This document shows, piece by piece, positions 41,248 through 49,313 of a stretch of 64,000 bases of DNA. The stretch is taken from assembly GCF_012317045.1 (NCBI RefSeq), contig NZ_CP051154.1, forward strand, positions 2,418,001-2,482,000, written 5' to 3'. Each line of letters starts with the position of its first letter. The stretch's first letter is position 1. The DNA is from Leifsonia sp. PS1209. GTDB taxonomy: Bacteria; Actinomycetota; Actinomycetes; Actinomycetales; Microbacteriaceae. Under the pieces are notes generated by a model. It was not told where the DNA came from. It saw only the letters and a list, made by a program, of their open reading frames with translations, and ran no database searches. The translations under genes were made by a program, and so were the position numbers.

Positions 41248-41946
41248 TCACGGCTGGATGCGCGACAGAGCCGACCGGATGATGCTGCCGCGCACCACAT
41301 CCAGCTGTCCGGCGATCTCGCGGGCGAGCTCGGCGGTCTGCGCCCTGCTCGACACGTCGTTGCGCCGGGCGATCGGCACGAGGGCCGTCTCGATGAGCCC
41401 GAGTTCGCGCTGCGCTGCGGCCCGGAAGCCGCGCAGGTGGCGGGGTTCGATGCCGTGCCGCTGCAGCTCGACGAGCGCGCGGAGCACGGCCAGCGTCTCC
41501 TCGCCGTAGACCTCGGCGGGAGCGATGACGGAGGCGGTGATCGCGTCCTGCAGGAGCTCCTGGGTGGCCTGCGCCTCGCGCAGCAGCTCGCCGCGCTTGA
41601 ACCGCCTGCCGGTCGGCAGCATCGACGGCCCAGCACTGGGGGCTGCGCCCGGCATCGGCGGGTTGAGGCCTGCATCCAGGTCGGCCAGGTACGCCTTGAT
41701 GACCTTCAGCGGCAGGTAGTGGTCGCGCTGCATCCCGAGCACGATGCGCAGTCGCTCGACGTCGTCCGGCGAGAACTTGCGGTACCCGGATGCTGTGCGC
41801 GCCGGGGACACCAGCCCGCGCTCCTCGAGGAAGCGCAGCTTCGACGACGACAGGTCGGGGAACTCGGGCGTCAGACGCGCGAGCACCTGGCCGATACTGA
41901 GCAGCGCAGGCGAGCCAGCCCGTGCGCTCGCTGCTTGCCGTGCCAC
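41248..41946 (-). CDS. ftsR: MerR-family division regulator, FtsR-like
   Basis: 232 aa. The N-terminal MerR domain contains LLSIGQVLARLTPEFPDLSS (20 residues), KLRFLEERGLVSPARTASGY and RKFSPDDVERLRIVLGMQRD. It is the orthologue-type of Rv1828 and of C. glutamicum FtsR, an activator of ftsZ. The GTG start shares one base with the garA stop (TAGTG). The same garA-MerR pairing in mycobacteria supports the assignment. An ftsZ target in this genome would be in the 8159-8312 gap. Confidence 0.83.
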   Translation of the reverse strand: MARQAASARAGSPALLSIGQVLARLTPEFPDLSSSKLRFLEERGLVSPARTASGYRKFSPDDVERLRIVLGMQRDHYLPLKVIKAYLADLDAGLNPPMPGAAPSAGPSMLPTGRRFKRGELLREAQATQELLQDAITASVIAPAEVYGEETLAVLRALVELQRHGIEPRHLRGFRAAAQRELGLIETALVPIARRNDVSSRAQTAELAREIAGQLDVVRGSIIRSALSRIQP

Positions 41947-42449
41947 TAGTTCGGGGCCGACGCTGCGAGGTCGAGGCGCGAGGCGTAGAACGTGAGGCGG
42001 AACTTGCCGATCTGCACTTCGGCGGAGTCGGAGAGCAGAGCGCTCTCGATGCGGACCCCGTCGTAGTACGTGCCGTTCAGCGACCCGAGGTCGCGGACCT
42101 CGAACGCCGTGCCGCGACGCGTGAACTCCGCGTGGCGGCGGGAGACGGTCACGTCGTCCAGGAAGATGTCGGCGTTGGGGTGTCGCCCTGCGCTCGTCAC
42201 ATCGGCGTCGAGCAGGAAGCGCGCGCCGGTGTTCGGACCGCGGCGGACGATCAGCAGAGCCGAACCGGACGGCAGGGCCGCGATGGCCTCCTGCTCCTCC
42301 GGTGAGATCTCCCCATCCATCGGGTACATCTTCGACACGAACTCCTCGCCGAAGCGTGCGGTCGTGTCTTCGTTCCCCGCGGCTGAATTACGCAGGGGGT
42401 TGTTCTCGGCGTCATCCGCCGGCCCATTCGGGTAAGTCTCGTCAGGCAC
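41946..42449 (-). CDS. garA: FHA-domain regulator GarA/OdhI
   Basis: 167 aa. The FHA domain (about 65-155) has AGRHPNADIFLDDVTVSRRH (20 residues) and DLGSLNGTYYDG. Upstream is a phosphorylatable Thr pair, EDTTARF (Thr29/Thr30), in the position of the GarA/OdhI switch. In relatives, the unphosphorylated form inhibits 2-oxoglutarate dehydrogenase and affects glutamate metabolism, and PASTA kinases phosphorylate it. The GTG start at 42447-42449 has AGGAGG six bases upstream. A TTG two codons earlier sits directly on that site and was rejected. Confidence 0.9.
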   Translation of the reverse strand: MPDETYPNGPADDAENNPLRNSAAGNEDTTARFGEEFVSKMYPMDGEISPEEQEAIAALPSGSALLIVRRGPNTGARFLLDADVTSAGRHPNADIFLDDVTVSRRHAEFTRRGTAFEVRDLGSLNGTYYDGVRIESALLSDSAEVQIGKFRLTFYASRLDLAASAPN

Positions 42450-42462
42450 CGTCAACCTCCTC

Positions 42463-43077
42463 TTATTCCAGCGTATCGGATCGTCCGGCCCCGTCGTTCG
42501 CCGGAAGGCGGATTACGCGGGCTGTTTCTCCGATATACACAAAACCGGCCCACCAGTAGAGGAAGGCCCCCCACAGCGCGAACGCCCAGCCGAGCGGCAG
42601 GGAGAAGGGCGCGAGAGCATCGAATGCCTCTCCGAGCATGAGAAGCGGGAGCGCCCAGAACAGGCAGAATGTGGCCACTTTCCCCAGGTGATGCACGGGA
42701 AGCGGGCCGAAGCCGTGGTTCGCGAGGATGACCCCGAGCACCGCGAGCATCACATCCCGCGCCACGATGATCGTCACCAGCCACCACGGGATGACGTCCC
42801 GCCAGGCCAGCCCGATCAAGGCTGCGAAGATGTACAGGCGGTCGGCGGCCGGGTCGAGCAGCTGACCGAGCCTCGACACCTGGTTGAGCCGTCTGGCGAG
42901 GAAACCGTCGAGGAAGTCGGTGATGCTCGACACCACGAGAACGAGCAGCGCGAACGCATCCTGACCGTCGATCACGAACGCCAGGAACACCGGCACCAGG
43001 GCGAGCCGGAAGAAACTCAGGATGTTCGGGATCGTCAGGACCCGCGAACTGACCTCGCGCGCACCGACACCATCCAC
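42463..43077 (-). CDS. CDP-alcohol phosphatidyltransferase (PgsA-like)
   Basis: About 204 aa membrane enzyme with the CDP-alcohol phosphotransferase signature D-G-x2-A-R-x8-G-x3-D-x3-D, seen as DFLDGFLARRLNQVSRLGQL then LDPAADR. Five to six helices are evident. It may make phosphatidylglycerophosphate or cardiolipin. Mycobacterial pgsA2 lies near garA, as here. The GTG at 43075-43077 begins just before the conserved RVLTIPNILSFFRL; the longer open frame upstream is antisense to the DUF1295 gene. Confidence 0.85.
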   Translation of the reverse strand: MDGVGAREVSSRVLTIPNILSFFRLALVPVFLAFVIDGQDAFALLVLVVSSITDFLDGFLARRLNQVSRLGQLLDPAADRLYIFAALIGLAWRDVIPWWLVTIIVARDVMLAVLGVILANHGFGPLPVHHLGKVATFCLFWALPLLMLGEAFDALAPFSLPLGWAFALWGAFLYWWAGFVYIGETARVIRLPANDGAGRSDTLE

Positions 43078-43144
43078 GGGATACGAGTCTAGTGATTCCG
43101 TTCTCCGTGCCGGGAGGCTCCCCGGCGCGCGGCGAATGCGTGCA

Positions 43145-43150
43145 TAAGAT
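43145..43150 (+). promoter_or_regulatory. -10 element for a leaderless DUF1295 mRNA
   Basis: TAAGAT, then 6 nt, then GTG at 43157. This spacing favours 43157 over the GTG two codons earlier. No Shine-Dalgarno is seen. Confidence 0.5.
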
Positions 43151-43156
43151 GTGGGC

Positions 43157-43987
43157 GTGGAGCCATTCATCGTCAGTCTCTGGATACTCGTCGGCGTCTG
43201 CGTCGTCACCTGGGTGCTCTCGCTCATCACCGGCGAGCACTCCTGGGTCGACCGCATCTGGTCGATCGTGCCCGTCGCATACGTCTGGGTGTACGCCGGA
43301 TTCGCCGGACTGCAGGATGCGCGGCTCGACCTGATGGCGATCCTCGTCACCCTCTGGGGCATCCGGCTCACCTTCAACTTCGCGCGCAAGGGCGGGTACG
43401 CGCCCGGCGGAGAGGACTACCGCTGGGCGGTGCTGCGCGGCAGGATGCCCGGCTGGCAGTTCTGGCTGTTCAACCTGTTCTTCATCGTGATCTACCAGAA
43501 TGTGTTGCTGTTCCTCATCACCCTCCCCGCCTGGACCGCCTACCTGCACCAGACGCCGCTCGGCGTGCTCGACATCGTCTGCGCCGTGGTGTTCCTCGCG
43601 TTCCTGGTGGGCGAGACCGTGGCCGACCAGCAGCAGTGGAACTTCCACCAGTGGAAGAACGCGGAGAAGGCTGCGGGGCGCGACCCGCAGCCGCGCTTCC
43701 TGCAGAGTGGGCTGTTCCGTGTCTCCCGGCACCCCAACTTCTTCTTCGAGCAGGCCCAGTGGTGGGTGCTCTTCCTGTTCGGCTGCGTGGCGGCCGGGTC
43801 CATCCTGCAGTGGACCGTGATCGGGCCGCTGCTGCTGACCGGGCTGTTCATCGGGTCGACGGTCTTCACCGAGAGCATCTCGGTGTCCCGCTACCCCGAG
43901 TACGCGCAGTACCAGCGGCGCACGTCGCCGATCGTGCCGTGGCCGCCGCGGCGCAACGGCGACGAGCCGGCACCCGCTGCTCCGTGA
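43157..43987 (+). CDS. DUF1295 / steroid 5-alpha-reductase-like membrane protein
   Basis: About 276 aa with six to seven transmembrane helices. The C-terminal part has SGLFRVSRHPNFFFEQAQWW (20 residues) and ESISVSRYPEYAQYQRRTS, the isoprenylcysteine-methyltransferase/DUF1295 fold signature. QQQWNFHQWKN precedes it. Family members are reductases or methyltransferases of lipophilic substrates, so the substrate here is unknown. It is divergent from pgsA. Confidence 0.83.
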   Translation: MEPFIVSLWILVGVCVVTWVLSLITGEHSWVDRIWSIVPVAYVWVYAGFAGLQDARLDLMAILVTLWGIRLTFNFARKGGYAPGGEDYRWAVLRGRMPGWQFWLFNLFFIVIYQNVLLFLITLPAWTAYLHQTPLGVLDIVCAVVFLAFLVGETVADQQQWNFHQWKNAEKAAGRDPQPRFLQSGLFRVSRHPNFFFEQAQWWVLFLFGCVAAGSILQWTVIGPLLLTGLFIGSTVFTESISVSRYPEYAQYQRRTSPIVPWPPRRNGDEPAPAAP

Positions 43988-44040
43988 CCGCGGCGTGCCG
44001 GCCCCGGCGTGCCAGCCGCGCGAAGGTCGGACCGAGCGCG

Positions 44041-44046
44041 TACCGT
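44041..44046 (+). promoter_or_regulatory. -10 element for a leaderless mRNA of the repeat protein
   Basis: TACCGT, then 6 nt, then ATG at 44053. No ribosome-binding site is visible. Confidence 0.45.
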
Positions 44047-44052
44047 TGACGC

Positions 44053-44499
44053 ATGTCGTGCATTCGGTTCAACACCCCGGCCCAGCGTCAGGCGATGCGT
44101 GAGCACCGACCGGCGATGCTCACCGCGGAGGAGGCGGCGGCACTGCACCCGTCTCCCCCGGTCACCGAGAGCAAGATCCGTCGGCTGAGGCTGCTCGCCT
44201 CCGACCCGAACCCCAAGATCCGGGAGAGCGTCGCGAGCAGCTACAACACCCCGGACGACCTCTTCCTCACCCTCGCGAACGACCCGGACGCCGGCGTGCG
44301 CGGCTGCGTCGCGAAGAACGAGGCCACCCCCTGCGACATCCTCCGGATGCTCGCGGACGACCGCTCCGAGACCGTGCGCGGCTGGGTGGCGATCAACTAC
44401 TTCGTGCCCGCCGACGTGATGGACAAGCTCGCCACTGACAGGAGCAAGACCGTCCGCAGCCTCGTGAAGTGGAAGAGCCAGCTGACCGAAGCGGTCTGA
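44053..44499 (+). CDS. Small helical repeat (LRV/HEAT-like) protein
   Basis: 148 aa. From residue 43 there are three to four repeats of about 24 residues with the pattern LA.D....VR..VA.N..TP.D.L, for example LANDPDAGVRGCVAKNEATP. This resembles leucine-rich variant or HEAT-like solenoid repeats, which usually bind other proteins. The function is unknown. The S4-domain gene follows after 2 nt, so they are co-transcribed. Confidence 0.75.
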   Translation: MSCIRFNTPAQRQAMREHRPAMLTAEEAAALHPSPPVTESKIRRLRLLASDPNPKIRESVASSYNTPDDLFLTLANDPDAGVRGCVAKNEATPCDILRMLADDRSETVRGWVAINYFVPADVMDKLATDRSKTVRSLVKWKSQLTEAV

Positions 44500-44501
44500 T
44501 C

Positions 44502-44873
44502 GTGGCCGAACCTGCGAGCGTCCGCGTCGACTCCTGGGCGTGGGCCGTGCGCCTCTACAAGACACGCTCCGCCGCATCCACTGCCACCAAAGCCGGGCAC
44601 CTGCGGGTGAACGGCGACAAGGCCAAGCCGGCGACGCCGGTCAGGATCGGCGACGAGGTGCGCGCGAGGGTGGGCGACACCGAGCGCATCCTGATCGCCA
44701 AGCGGCTGATCGTGAAGCGGGTGGGCGCCGTCGTCGCCGCCGAGTGCTTCGACGACCTGACTCCCCCGCCTCCCCCGAAGGTGGAGGCGCCGTCCGCCGT
44801 GCTGCGCGAGCGCGGCGCCGGGCGTCCGACCAAGCGCGACAGGCGCATCCTGGATCAGCTGCGGGGGCGCTGA
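44502..44873 (+). CDS. S4-domain RNA-binding protein (Hsp15-like)
   Basis: 123 aa. The S4 domain occupies the first ~65 residues: VRVDSWAWAVRLYKTRSAAS (20 residues), then KAGHLRVNGDKAKPATPVRI. A basic C-terminal tail ends in GRPTKRDRRILDQL. Hsp15 proteins recycle stalled 50S subunits that carry peptidyl-tRNA, so a similar ribosome-rescue role is plausible. The GTG lies 2 nt after the previous stop, and the stop overlaps the next ATG (TGATG). Confidence 0.87.
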   Translation: MAEPASVRVDSWAWAVRLYKTRSAASTATKAGHLRVNGDKAKPATPVRIGDEVRARVGDTERILIAKRLIVKRVGAVVAAECFDDLTPPPPPKVEAPSAVLRERGAGRPTKRDRRILDQLRGR

Positions 44874-45685
44874 TGGCGGTCGCCAGGATCGGGATCTCCG
44901 GCTGGACGTATGCGCCGTGGCGCGGCACGTTCTACCCGAAGGGACTTCCGCACCGGGCGGAGCTTGAATATGCAGCGGAGCGGCTCGACTCGATCGAGAT
45001 CAACGGCAGCTTCTACGCCCTGCAGAAACCGGCGAGCTACCGGCGCTGGGCGGAGGAGACGGCCGACGACTTCGTGTTCTCCGTGAAGGGCGGGCGGTAC
45101 ATCACGCACATCCTGCGGCTGAAGAACGCGCGGGAGGCGGTGGCGAACTTCTGCGCGTCCGGCGTGCTCGCGCTCGGCGCGAAGCTCGGGCCGATGCTCT
45201 GGCAGGTGCCGCCGAACCTCGCGTTCGACCCGGAGGCTGTGACCGCGTTCTTCGCGATGCTCCCCCGCACGACGACCGCCGCTGCCGCCCTCGCGGCGGA
45301 GACGAGCCTGGACGAGGACAGGACGTTCCTCGACCCGGGCGCGGAGCGGCCCATCCGGCACGCGATGGAGGTGCGGAACCCGTCGTTCGACGTTCCGGAG
45401 TTCACCGCCATCGCGCGGGATGCGGGGGTCGCCATCGTCGTCGCGGACACCGCAGGGCGCTTCCCCGTGATCCGGGAGACCACCACGGACTTCCAGTACG
45501 TGCGGCTGCACGGCGACGAGGAGCTGTACACGAGCGGGTACACGCCGGAGGCGCTCGCGCGCTGGGCCGCGGACATCCGGGGCTGGCTCAGCGACGGGCT
45601 GGACGTGTACGCGTACTTCGACAACGACGCGAAGGTGCGCTCACCCGTCGACGCGATGGCGCTGCGGGCGCTCCTGGCCGGCTGA
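44873..45685 (+). CDS. DUF72 family TIM-barrel protein
   Basis: 270 aa. The N-terminus ARIGISGWTYAPWRGTFYPK (20 residues) is the DUF72 hallmark. LDSIEINGSFYALQ, FVFSVKGGRYITH, VRLHGDEELYTSGY and YAYFDNDAKVRSP follow. The fold is a TIM barrel of unknown activity. The ATG shares one base with the S4 gene stop. It ends 4 bp from the convergent VOC gene. Confidence 0.88.
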   Translation: MAVARIGISGWTYAPWRGTFYPKGLPHRAELEYAAERLDSIEINGSFYALQKPASYRRWAEETADDFVFSVKGGRYITHILRLKNAREAVANFCASGVLALGAKLGPMLWQVPPNLAFDPEAVTAFFAMLPRTTTAAAALAAETSLDEDRTFLDPGAERPIRHAMEVRNPSFDVPEFTAIARDAGVAIVVADTAGRFPVIRETTTDFQYVRLHGDEELYTSGYTPEALARWAADIRGWLSDGLDVYAYFDNDAKVRSPVDAMALRALLAG

Positions 45686-45689
45686 GCGC

Positions 45690-46079
45690 TCAGTCCTCGA
45701 TCACGGACACCACATTGCCGGCCGGATCGCGGAACCAGGCGATGTTCGGGCCGCGGTCCACCTCTTTGCCGCGCAGGACGCCCTTGGCGTCGGTCGGCAG
45801 GTTCGGGTCGTCGTAGATGTCGGTCTTCACGCCCTTGGCGTTGAGCTCGTCGACGGCGGCGTCGATGTCCGGCACCACCAGGTTCAGGATGGTGAAGCTC
45901 GCCGGGCTGTGATCCGGCTTGGGGTAGATGAACACGTGACCGCCGGCCGGCAGGGCGAGGTCGAGGTTGCCCATCGGGCCGTCGGTGATGTTCAGGCCGA
46001 GGGTGTCGCCGTAGAACGCCTTCGCCGCAGGGATGTCGTCGACGCTGAAACCGCTGAAGATGTCGAGTGAAGTGACCAT
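45690..46079 (-). CDS. VOC-superfamily (glyoxalase-like) protein, first copy
   Basis: 129 aa single VOC domain: SVDDIPAAKAFYGDTLGLNI, later GPNIAWFRDPAGNVVSVIED (20 residues). The terminal Glu is a likely metal ligand. Proteins like this range from glyoxalases to resistance proteins, and no substrate is indicated. I start at ATG 46077-46079; the frame remains open upstream but is Arg/Cys/Ser-rich shadow sequence. Confidence 0.82.
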   Translation of the reverse strand: MVTSLDIFSGFSVDDIPAAKAFYGDTLGLNITDGPMGNLDLALPAGGHVFIYPKPDHSPASFTILNLVVPDIDAAVDELNAKGVKTDIYDDPNLPTDAKGVLRGKEVDRGPNIAWFRDPAGNVVSVIED

Positions 46080-46146
46080 GTGCCCACTCTGCTCCCCCGC
46101 GCCTGCCGCGTCCAGGGGCCGAGGTCTTGGTGCCCGACATCCTGGG

Positions 46147-47097
46147 TCAAACGAACCGGATGCTCTCCTGCAGCCGGGTGCGCAGCTCGAACGCGCGGTC
46201 GACGCTCTCCCTGCCCGCCGCGTTCGCGCCGTTGCGGAGCACCTGCGGCAGCAGGGACCGGCGCACGAGCAGCGATCCGGAGAGCCGGCCACGCTCGATG
46301 CGGTCATACGGCACGGCCAGCGCGTCGTCCGGGACGACGATGATCAGGCCGGTGAAGCGCACGCCGACCTGGCGCGAGAAGGTTTTGGAGTCGCGCAGGA
46401 GGTCGTGGAACGGCTCCTCGTCGCGGTCGACGGCCTCACCGACGATGTCACCCTTGGAGAGCTTCACCTCGCTGCCCCAGTCGGCGGAGCGGATCGCGAA
46501 CAGGCCGGCCGGGCCGAGCACGACGTGATCGAGCTTCGCGTCGGAGCGGGGATGCACGGAGACGTCGTTCCAGATCGTGAACCCGATGCCGAGCCCGGCG
46601 ACGGCGCGCGCCGTGGCCTCCTCGGCGAGCGCGACGGCGAGCAGATGGCGGATCTCGCGCGGCGCCGAGCGGACCAGTCCAGGGTCGTACGGGTCGTCGA
46701 GCTCGGTGCCCCTGCCCATCCACTCGCGTATCAGGTGCAGGTAGCGTTCGCGGGCCTGGCCGCCGGGGTGGCCGTAGCTGCGGGCACGGACGGTGGCGCC
46801 GCGGGACTGGGATCGGGTGGCGTGGAAGGTGGCGCTGAAGCCGTTGCCCGCCGCCCCGTCGACGCTGACGTCGCCGGCGTATGCCGCCTCGCCGCGGTCG
46901 TAGCGGGCGCGGTCGTCCGGCTCTCCGACGAGCTCCCAGGCGTCCTGCACCGCTTGGAAACGGGCGGCAGTCCCGCCGGTGTCCGGGTGCGTCTCGCGCA
47001 GGAGCCTGCGGTAGGCGCGGCGCAGCTCCTCGTGGCTGACGGTGGATGCGACGCCGAGCACCTCGTATGGAGTGGGCGAAGCCGGGCTGTCGCTCAT
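46147..47097 (-). CDS. J-domain protein fused to a degenerate NERD domain
   Basis: 316 aa. An N-terminal J domain (about 10-68) has the H37-P-D39 loop (LLRETHPDTGG) that stimulates DnaK-type chaperones. After a Gly/Ser/Arg linker, residues about 148-265 match the nuclease-related NERD fold, with SDAKLDHVVLGPAGLFAI. The usual catalytic Asp-x-Lys of NERD after the Phe-x-Ile strand is replaced (IRSADWGS), so the nuclease core looks inactive. The function is unknown; a chaperone adaptor recruited to DNA is one guess. The start is ATG 47095-47097. Confidence 0.75.
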   Translation of the reverse strand: MSDSPASPTPYEVLGVASTVSHEELRRAYRRLLRETHPDTGGTAARFQAVQDAWELVGEPDDRARYDRGEAAYAGDVSVDGAAGNGFSATFHATRSQSRGATVRARSYGHPGGQARERYLHLIREWMGRGTELDDPYDPGLVRSAPREIRHLLAVALAEEATARAVAGLGIGFTIWNDVSVHPRSDAKLDHVVLGPAGLFAIRSADWGSEVKLSKGDIVGEAVDRDEEPFHDLLRDSKTFSRQVGVRFTGLIIVVPDDALAVPYDRIERGRLSGSLLVRRSLLPQVLRNGANAAGRESVDRAFELRTRLQESIRFV

Positions 47098-47309
47098 CGC
47101 TCGTTCGTCTTTCTCGGCCGGTGTGGTGCGTGCTGTTGCTGCGCGTGTCTTCCGACGATACCGTCCCTGCGCTGTGAGCTTCCTCCCCAGCGGCCGGGAG
47201 AGAGATGTTATCCACAATTTCCTATTGAGGCCGGTTCTTGTCCGCATTGCTCTCTAGCGTGGAAGTACGAAGAAAGAACAGGGCAGCACCCGACAGAAAG
47301 GCACCGATC

Positions 47310-47690
47310 ATGGCCATCACAGACTGGCGCATCGAGCTCATCACCATCCCGGTCACCGACGTCGACCGCGCGAAGGCGTTCTACGTCGACCAGGTCGGCT
47401 TCATCGCCGATCACGACCACCGCGTCTCCGACACCCTCCGGTTCGTGCAGCTCACCCCTCCCGGCTCCGCGTGCTCGATCGCGTTCGGCGAAGGGCTCAC
47501 CGACATGGAGCCCGGCAGCCAGCGCGGACTGCAGATCGTGGTGCAGAGCGCCGACGACGCCCTCGCGCACCTGCGTGAGAACGGGGTGGCGGCGGAGGGC
47601 GTGGCCGACCTGGACTGGGGGCGGTTCGTGACGTTCTCCGACCCGGATGGGAACACGTGGGCACTGCAGGAGCTGCCGAAGCGGGGGTGA
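47310..47690 (+). CDS. VOC-superfamily (glyoxalase-like) protein, second copy
   Basis: 126 aa: ITIPVTDVDRAKAFYVDQVG (20 residues), FVQLTPPGSACSIAFG, then FVTFSDPDGNTWALQELPKR. It is similar to extradiol dioxygenase/glyoxalase-like proteins. The ATG at 47310 has AAAGGC upstream. The 212-bp gap to the J-domain gene holds the divergent promoters; I could not assign -35/-10 boxes there. It ends 35 bp from crtEb (convergent) without a clear hairpin/T-tract terminator. Confidence 0.82.
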   Translation: MAITDWRIELITIPVTDVDRAKAFYVDQVGFIADHDHRVSDTLRFVQLTPPGSACSIAFGEGLTDMEPGSQRGLQIVVQSADDALAHLRENGVAAEGVADLDWGRFVTFSDPDGNTWALQELPKRG

Positions 47691-47725
47691 GCCCGGGGGC
47701 GGGGCGGCGGCCCGCGGCGGGCGCG

Positions 47726-48613
47726 TCAGGCGGTCAGCGTCGCGTACAGGATGAGGAGCATCGTCACGACGAAGCCGCACGCGTAGTTGATCCAGAGGAA
47801 GCGGCGCCAGCCTCGGTTGGCCGACGCGGAGTCCTCGTCGCTCACCGACCAGAACGGCGCGGCGGCGACGATGTACGGGATGGCGAGGACGGCGGCGATC
47901 GGTCCCGGCCACGCGGTCAGCAGCATCGCGAGGCCCGCGAGCGCCCAGGCCGCGATGGCGAAGCGGGTGGTGCTGCGCGCACCCAGCACCGTGGCGATCG
48001 AGGAGATGCCGCCCTCCCGGTCGGGCACGACGTCCTGCACGGCGCCGAACGCGTGACTTCCGATCCCCCAGAGGAAGAATGCGAGCAGCACCGCGAGCAG
48101 CTGCGGGGTGAAGGCGGCGCCCGCCAGCACCAGCCCGTACACGGCCGGGCTGACGAAGTGGGTGCTCGAAGTGACCGAGTCGAGGAACGGGATCTCCTTG
48201 AAGCGGAGGCCCTTCACCGAGTACGCGATCACCGCGAACACGCTCACCGCGAGCACCAGCCACGACAGCGGGGAGCCGACCATGACCAGATACACGAGGA
48301 ACGGGAGGTTGGTGACGGCGGCGGCGATCAGGATGCGCCTGTGCATCCCGCGGTCGAGCACGGCGCCCTCCGCGCCTCCCTTGCGGGGGTTCCGCAGGTC
48401 GGACTCGTAGTCGAAGACGTCGTTGATCCCGTACATCGCGAGGTTGTACGGGATGAGGAAGTACAGGGTGCCGAGCACGAAGGTGAGGTCGAGCTGCCGG
48501 GTGGTGAGGAGATAGGCGGCGGCGAACGGGAAGGCGGTGTTGATCCAGCTGAGCGGGCGGGAGGCGAGCACGAGCTGGCGGAACGGGGAGGACGTCTGGG
48601 CTGCCATCGTCAT
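47726..48613 (-). CDS. crtEb: Lycopene elongase / UbiA-type prenyltransferase
   Basis: 295 aa polytopic UbiA-family enzyme. The Asp-rich motifs are NDVFDYESD and QDVVPDREGG. In decaprenoxanthin makers it adds two C5 units to C40 lycopene, giving a C50 carotenoid (flavuxanthin). Its place as the last gene after crtYe-crtYf gives the assignment. The ATG overlaps the crtYf stop by 4 nt (ATGA). About eight hydrophobic segments are present. Confidence 0.92.
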   Translation of the reverse strand: MTMAAQTSSPFRQLVLASRPLSWINTAFPFAAAYLLTTRQLDLTFVLGTLYFLIPYNLAMYGINDVFDYESDLRNPRKGGAEGAVLDRGMHRRILIAAAVTNLPFLVYLVMVGSPLSWLVLAVSVFAVIAYSVKGLRFKEIPFLDSVTSSTHFVSPAVYGLVLAGAAFTPQLLAVLLAFFLWGIGSHAFGAVQDVVPDREGGISSIATVLGARSTTRFAIAAWALAGLAMLLTAWPGPIAAVLAIPYIVAAAPFWSVSDEDSASANRGWRRFLWINYACGFVVTMLLILYATLTA

Positions 48614-48930
48614 TCCGGTCTCCGCTTCCGGACGAGGAGCCAGAGGGCGGGAAGCAGCAGGAGACCGGCCAGCGGGTACGCGAAGTCCTCGATGGGCACG
48701 AGCCCGATGCGGGTGCCGCTGATCGTGGTCTCGCCGTACGTCATCAGGCCGGAGCCGATCATCACGTTGTCGAAGACGGCCGTGAGGACAGCCAGCAGCA
48801 CACCGGCGATCAGGACGGGCAGCCACCAGCGGCGGACGATGGCTGCGCGGTCCCTGGCGGTGGCGAGCGCGACGGCCAGGACGACGAGTGCGAGTGCGAG
48901 GAAGGCGAGGCTGAGGAGGAGGTAGGTCAT
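48610..48930 (-). CDS. crtYf: Heterodimeric C50 carotenoid epsilon-cyclase, subunit f
   Basis: 106 aa, three transmembrane helices, with the cyclase motif VPIEDFAYPL near the C-terminus. It works with CrtYe to close the end rings of the C50 carotenoid. Start and stop both overlap neighbours by 4 nt (ATGA), so subunit production is tightly coupled. Small hydrophobic lycopene cyclase subunits of this size are typical of Actinobacteria. Confidence 0.9.
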   Translation of the reverse strand: MTYLLLSLAFLALALVVLAVALATARDRAAIVRRWWLPVLIAGVLLAVLTAVFDNVMIGSGLMTYGETTISGTRIGLVPIEDFAYPLAGLLLLPALWLLVRKRRPE

Positions 48931-49313
48931 GCGCGCCCCCGATCGCGGAGGCGGTCACGGTCGCGGGCGAGGTTGCGGTCACGATCGCTGCCACGGTCGC
49001 CACGCCGGTCGAGCACAAGACGGGCGCCGGTAATCAGGACCATCGTGAGGTAACAGAGGAAAGTGAGGAAGAAGACCTCTTCGAGCGGGAGCTCCGGGGC
49101 GAGCACGATGCCGGTCATGTAGCCAGACTCTCCGCGGGCGAAGACGTGCAGGCCGATGCCGGCCAGGTCCCAGGCGAGGAAGAACAGCACCCCGGCCACC
49201 AGCACGAACGTGGCGCGGCGGGCATCCCGCCAGAAGAACAGACGGAAGCGGTGGTCGATCAGCACCATCGCCCCCAGCGACAGGAGGATGAACAGCAGAT
49301 ACAGGATGCTCAC
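48927..49313 (-). CDS. crtYe: Heterodimeric C50 carotenoid epsilon-cyclase, subunit e
   Basis: 128 aa. Three transmembrane helices with the motif APELPLEEVFFLTF. The last ~25 residues form a polar tail made almost only of Arg, Asp, Gly and Leu with repeated DR pairs, which is unusual for the family and lies on low-complexity DNA. The GTG overlaps the crtI stop (GTGA), and the stop overlaps the crtYf start (ATGA). Confidence 0.9.
   Translation of the reverse strand: MSILYLLFILLSLGAMVLIDHRFRLFFWRDARRATFVLVAGVLFFLAWDLAGIGLHVFARGESGYMTGIVLAPELPLEEVFFLTFLCYLTMVLITGARLVLDRRGDRGSDRDRNLARDRDRLRDRGRA

Noticed and set aside
42453..42455. TTG start for garA
   Set aside because: It directly abuts AGGAGG, leaving no spacer, whereas the GTG two codons later has ideal spacing.
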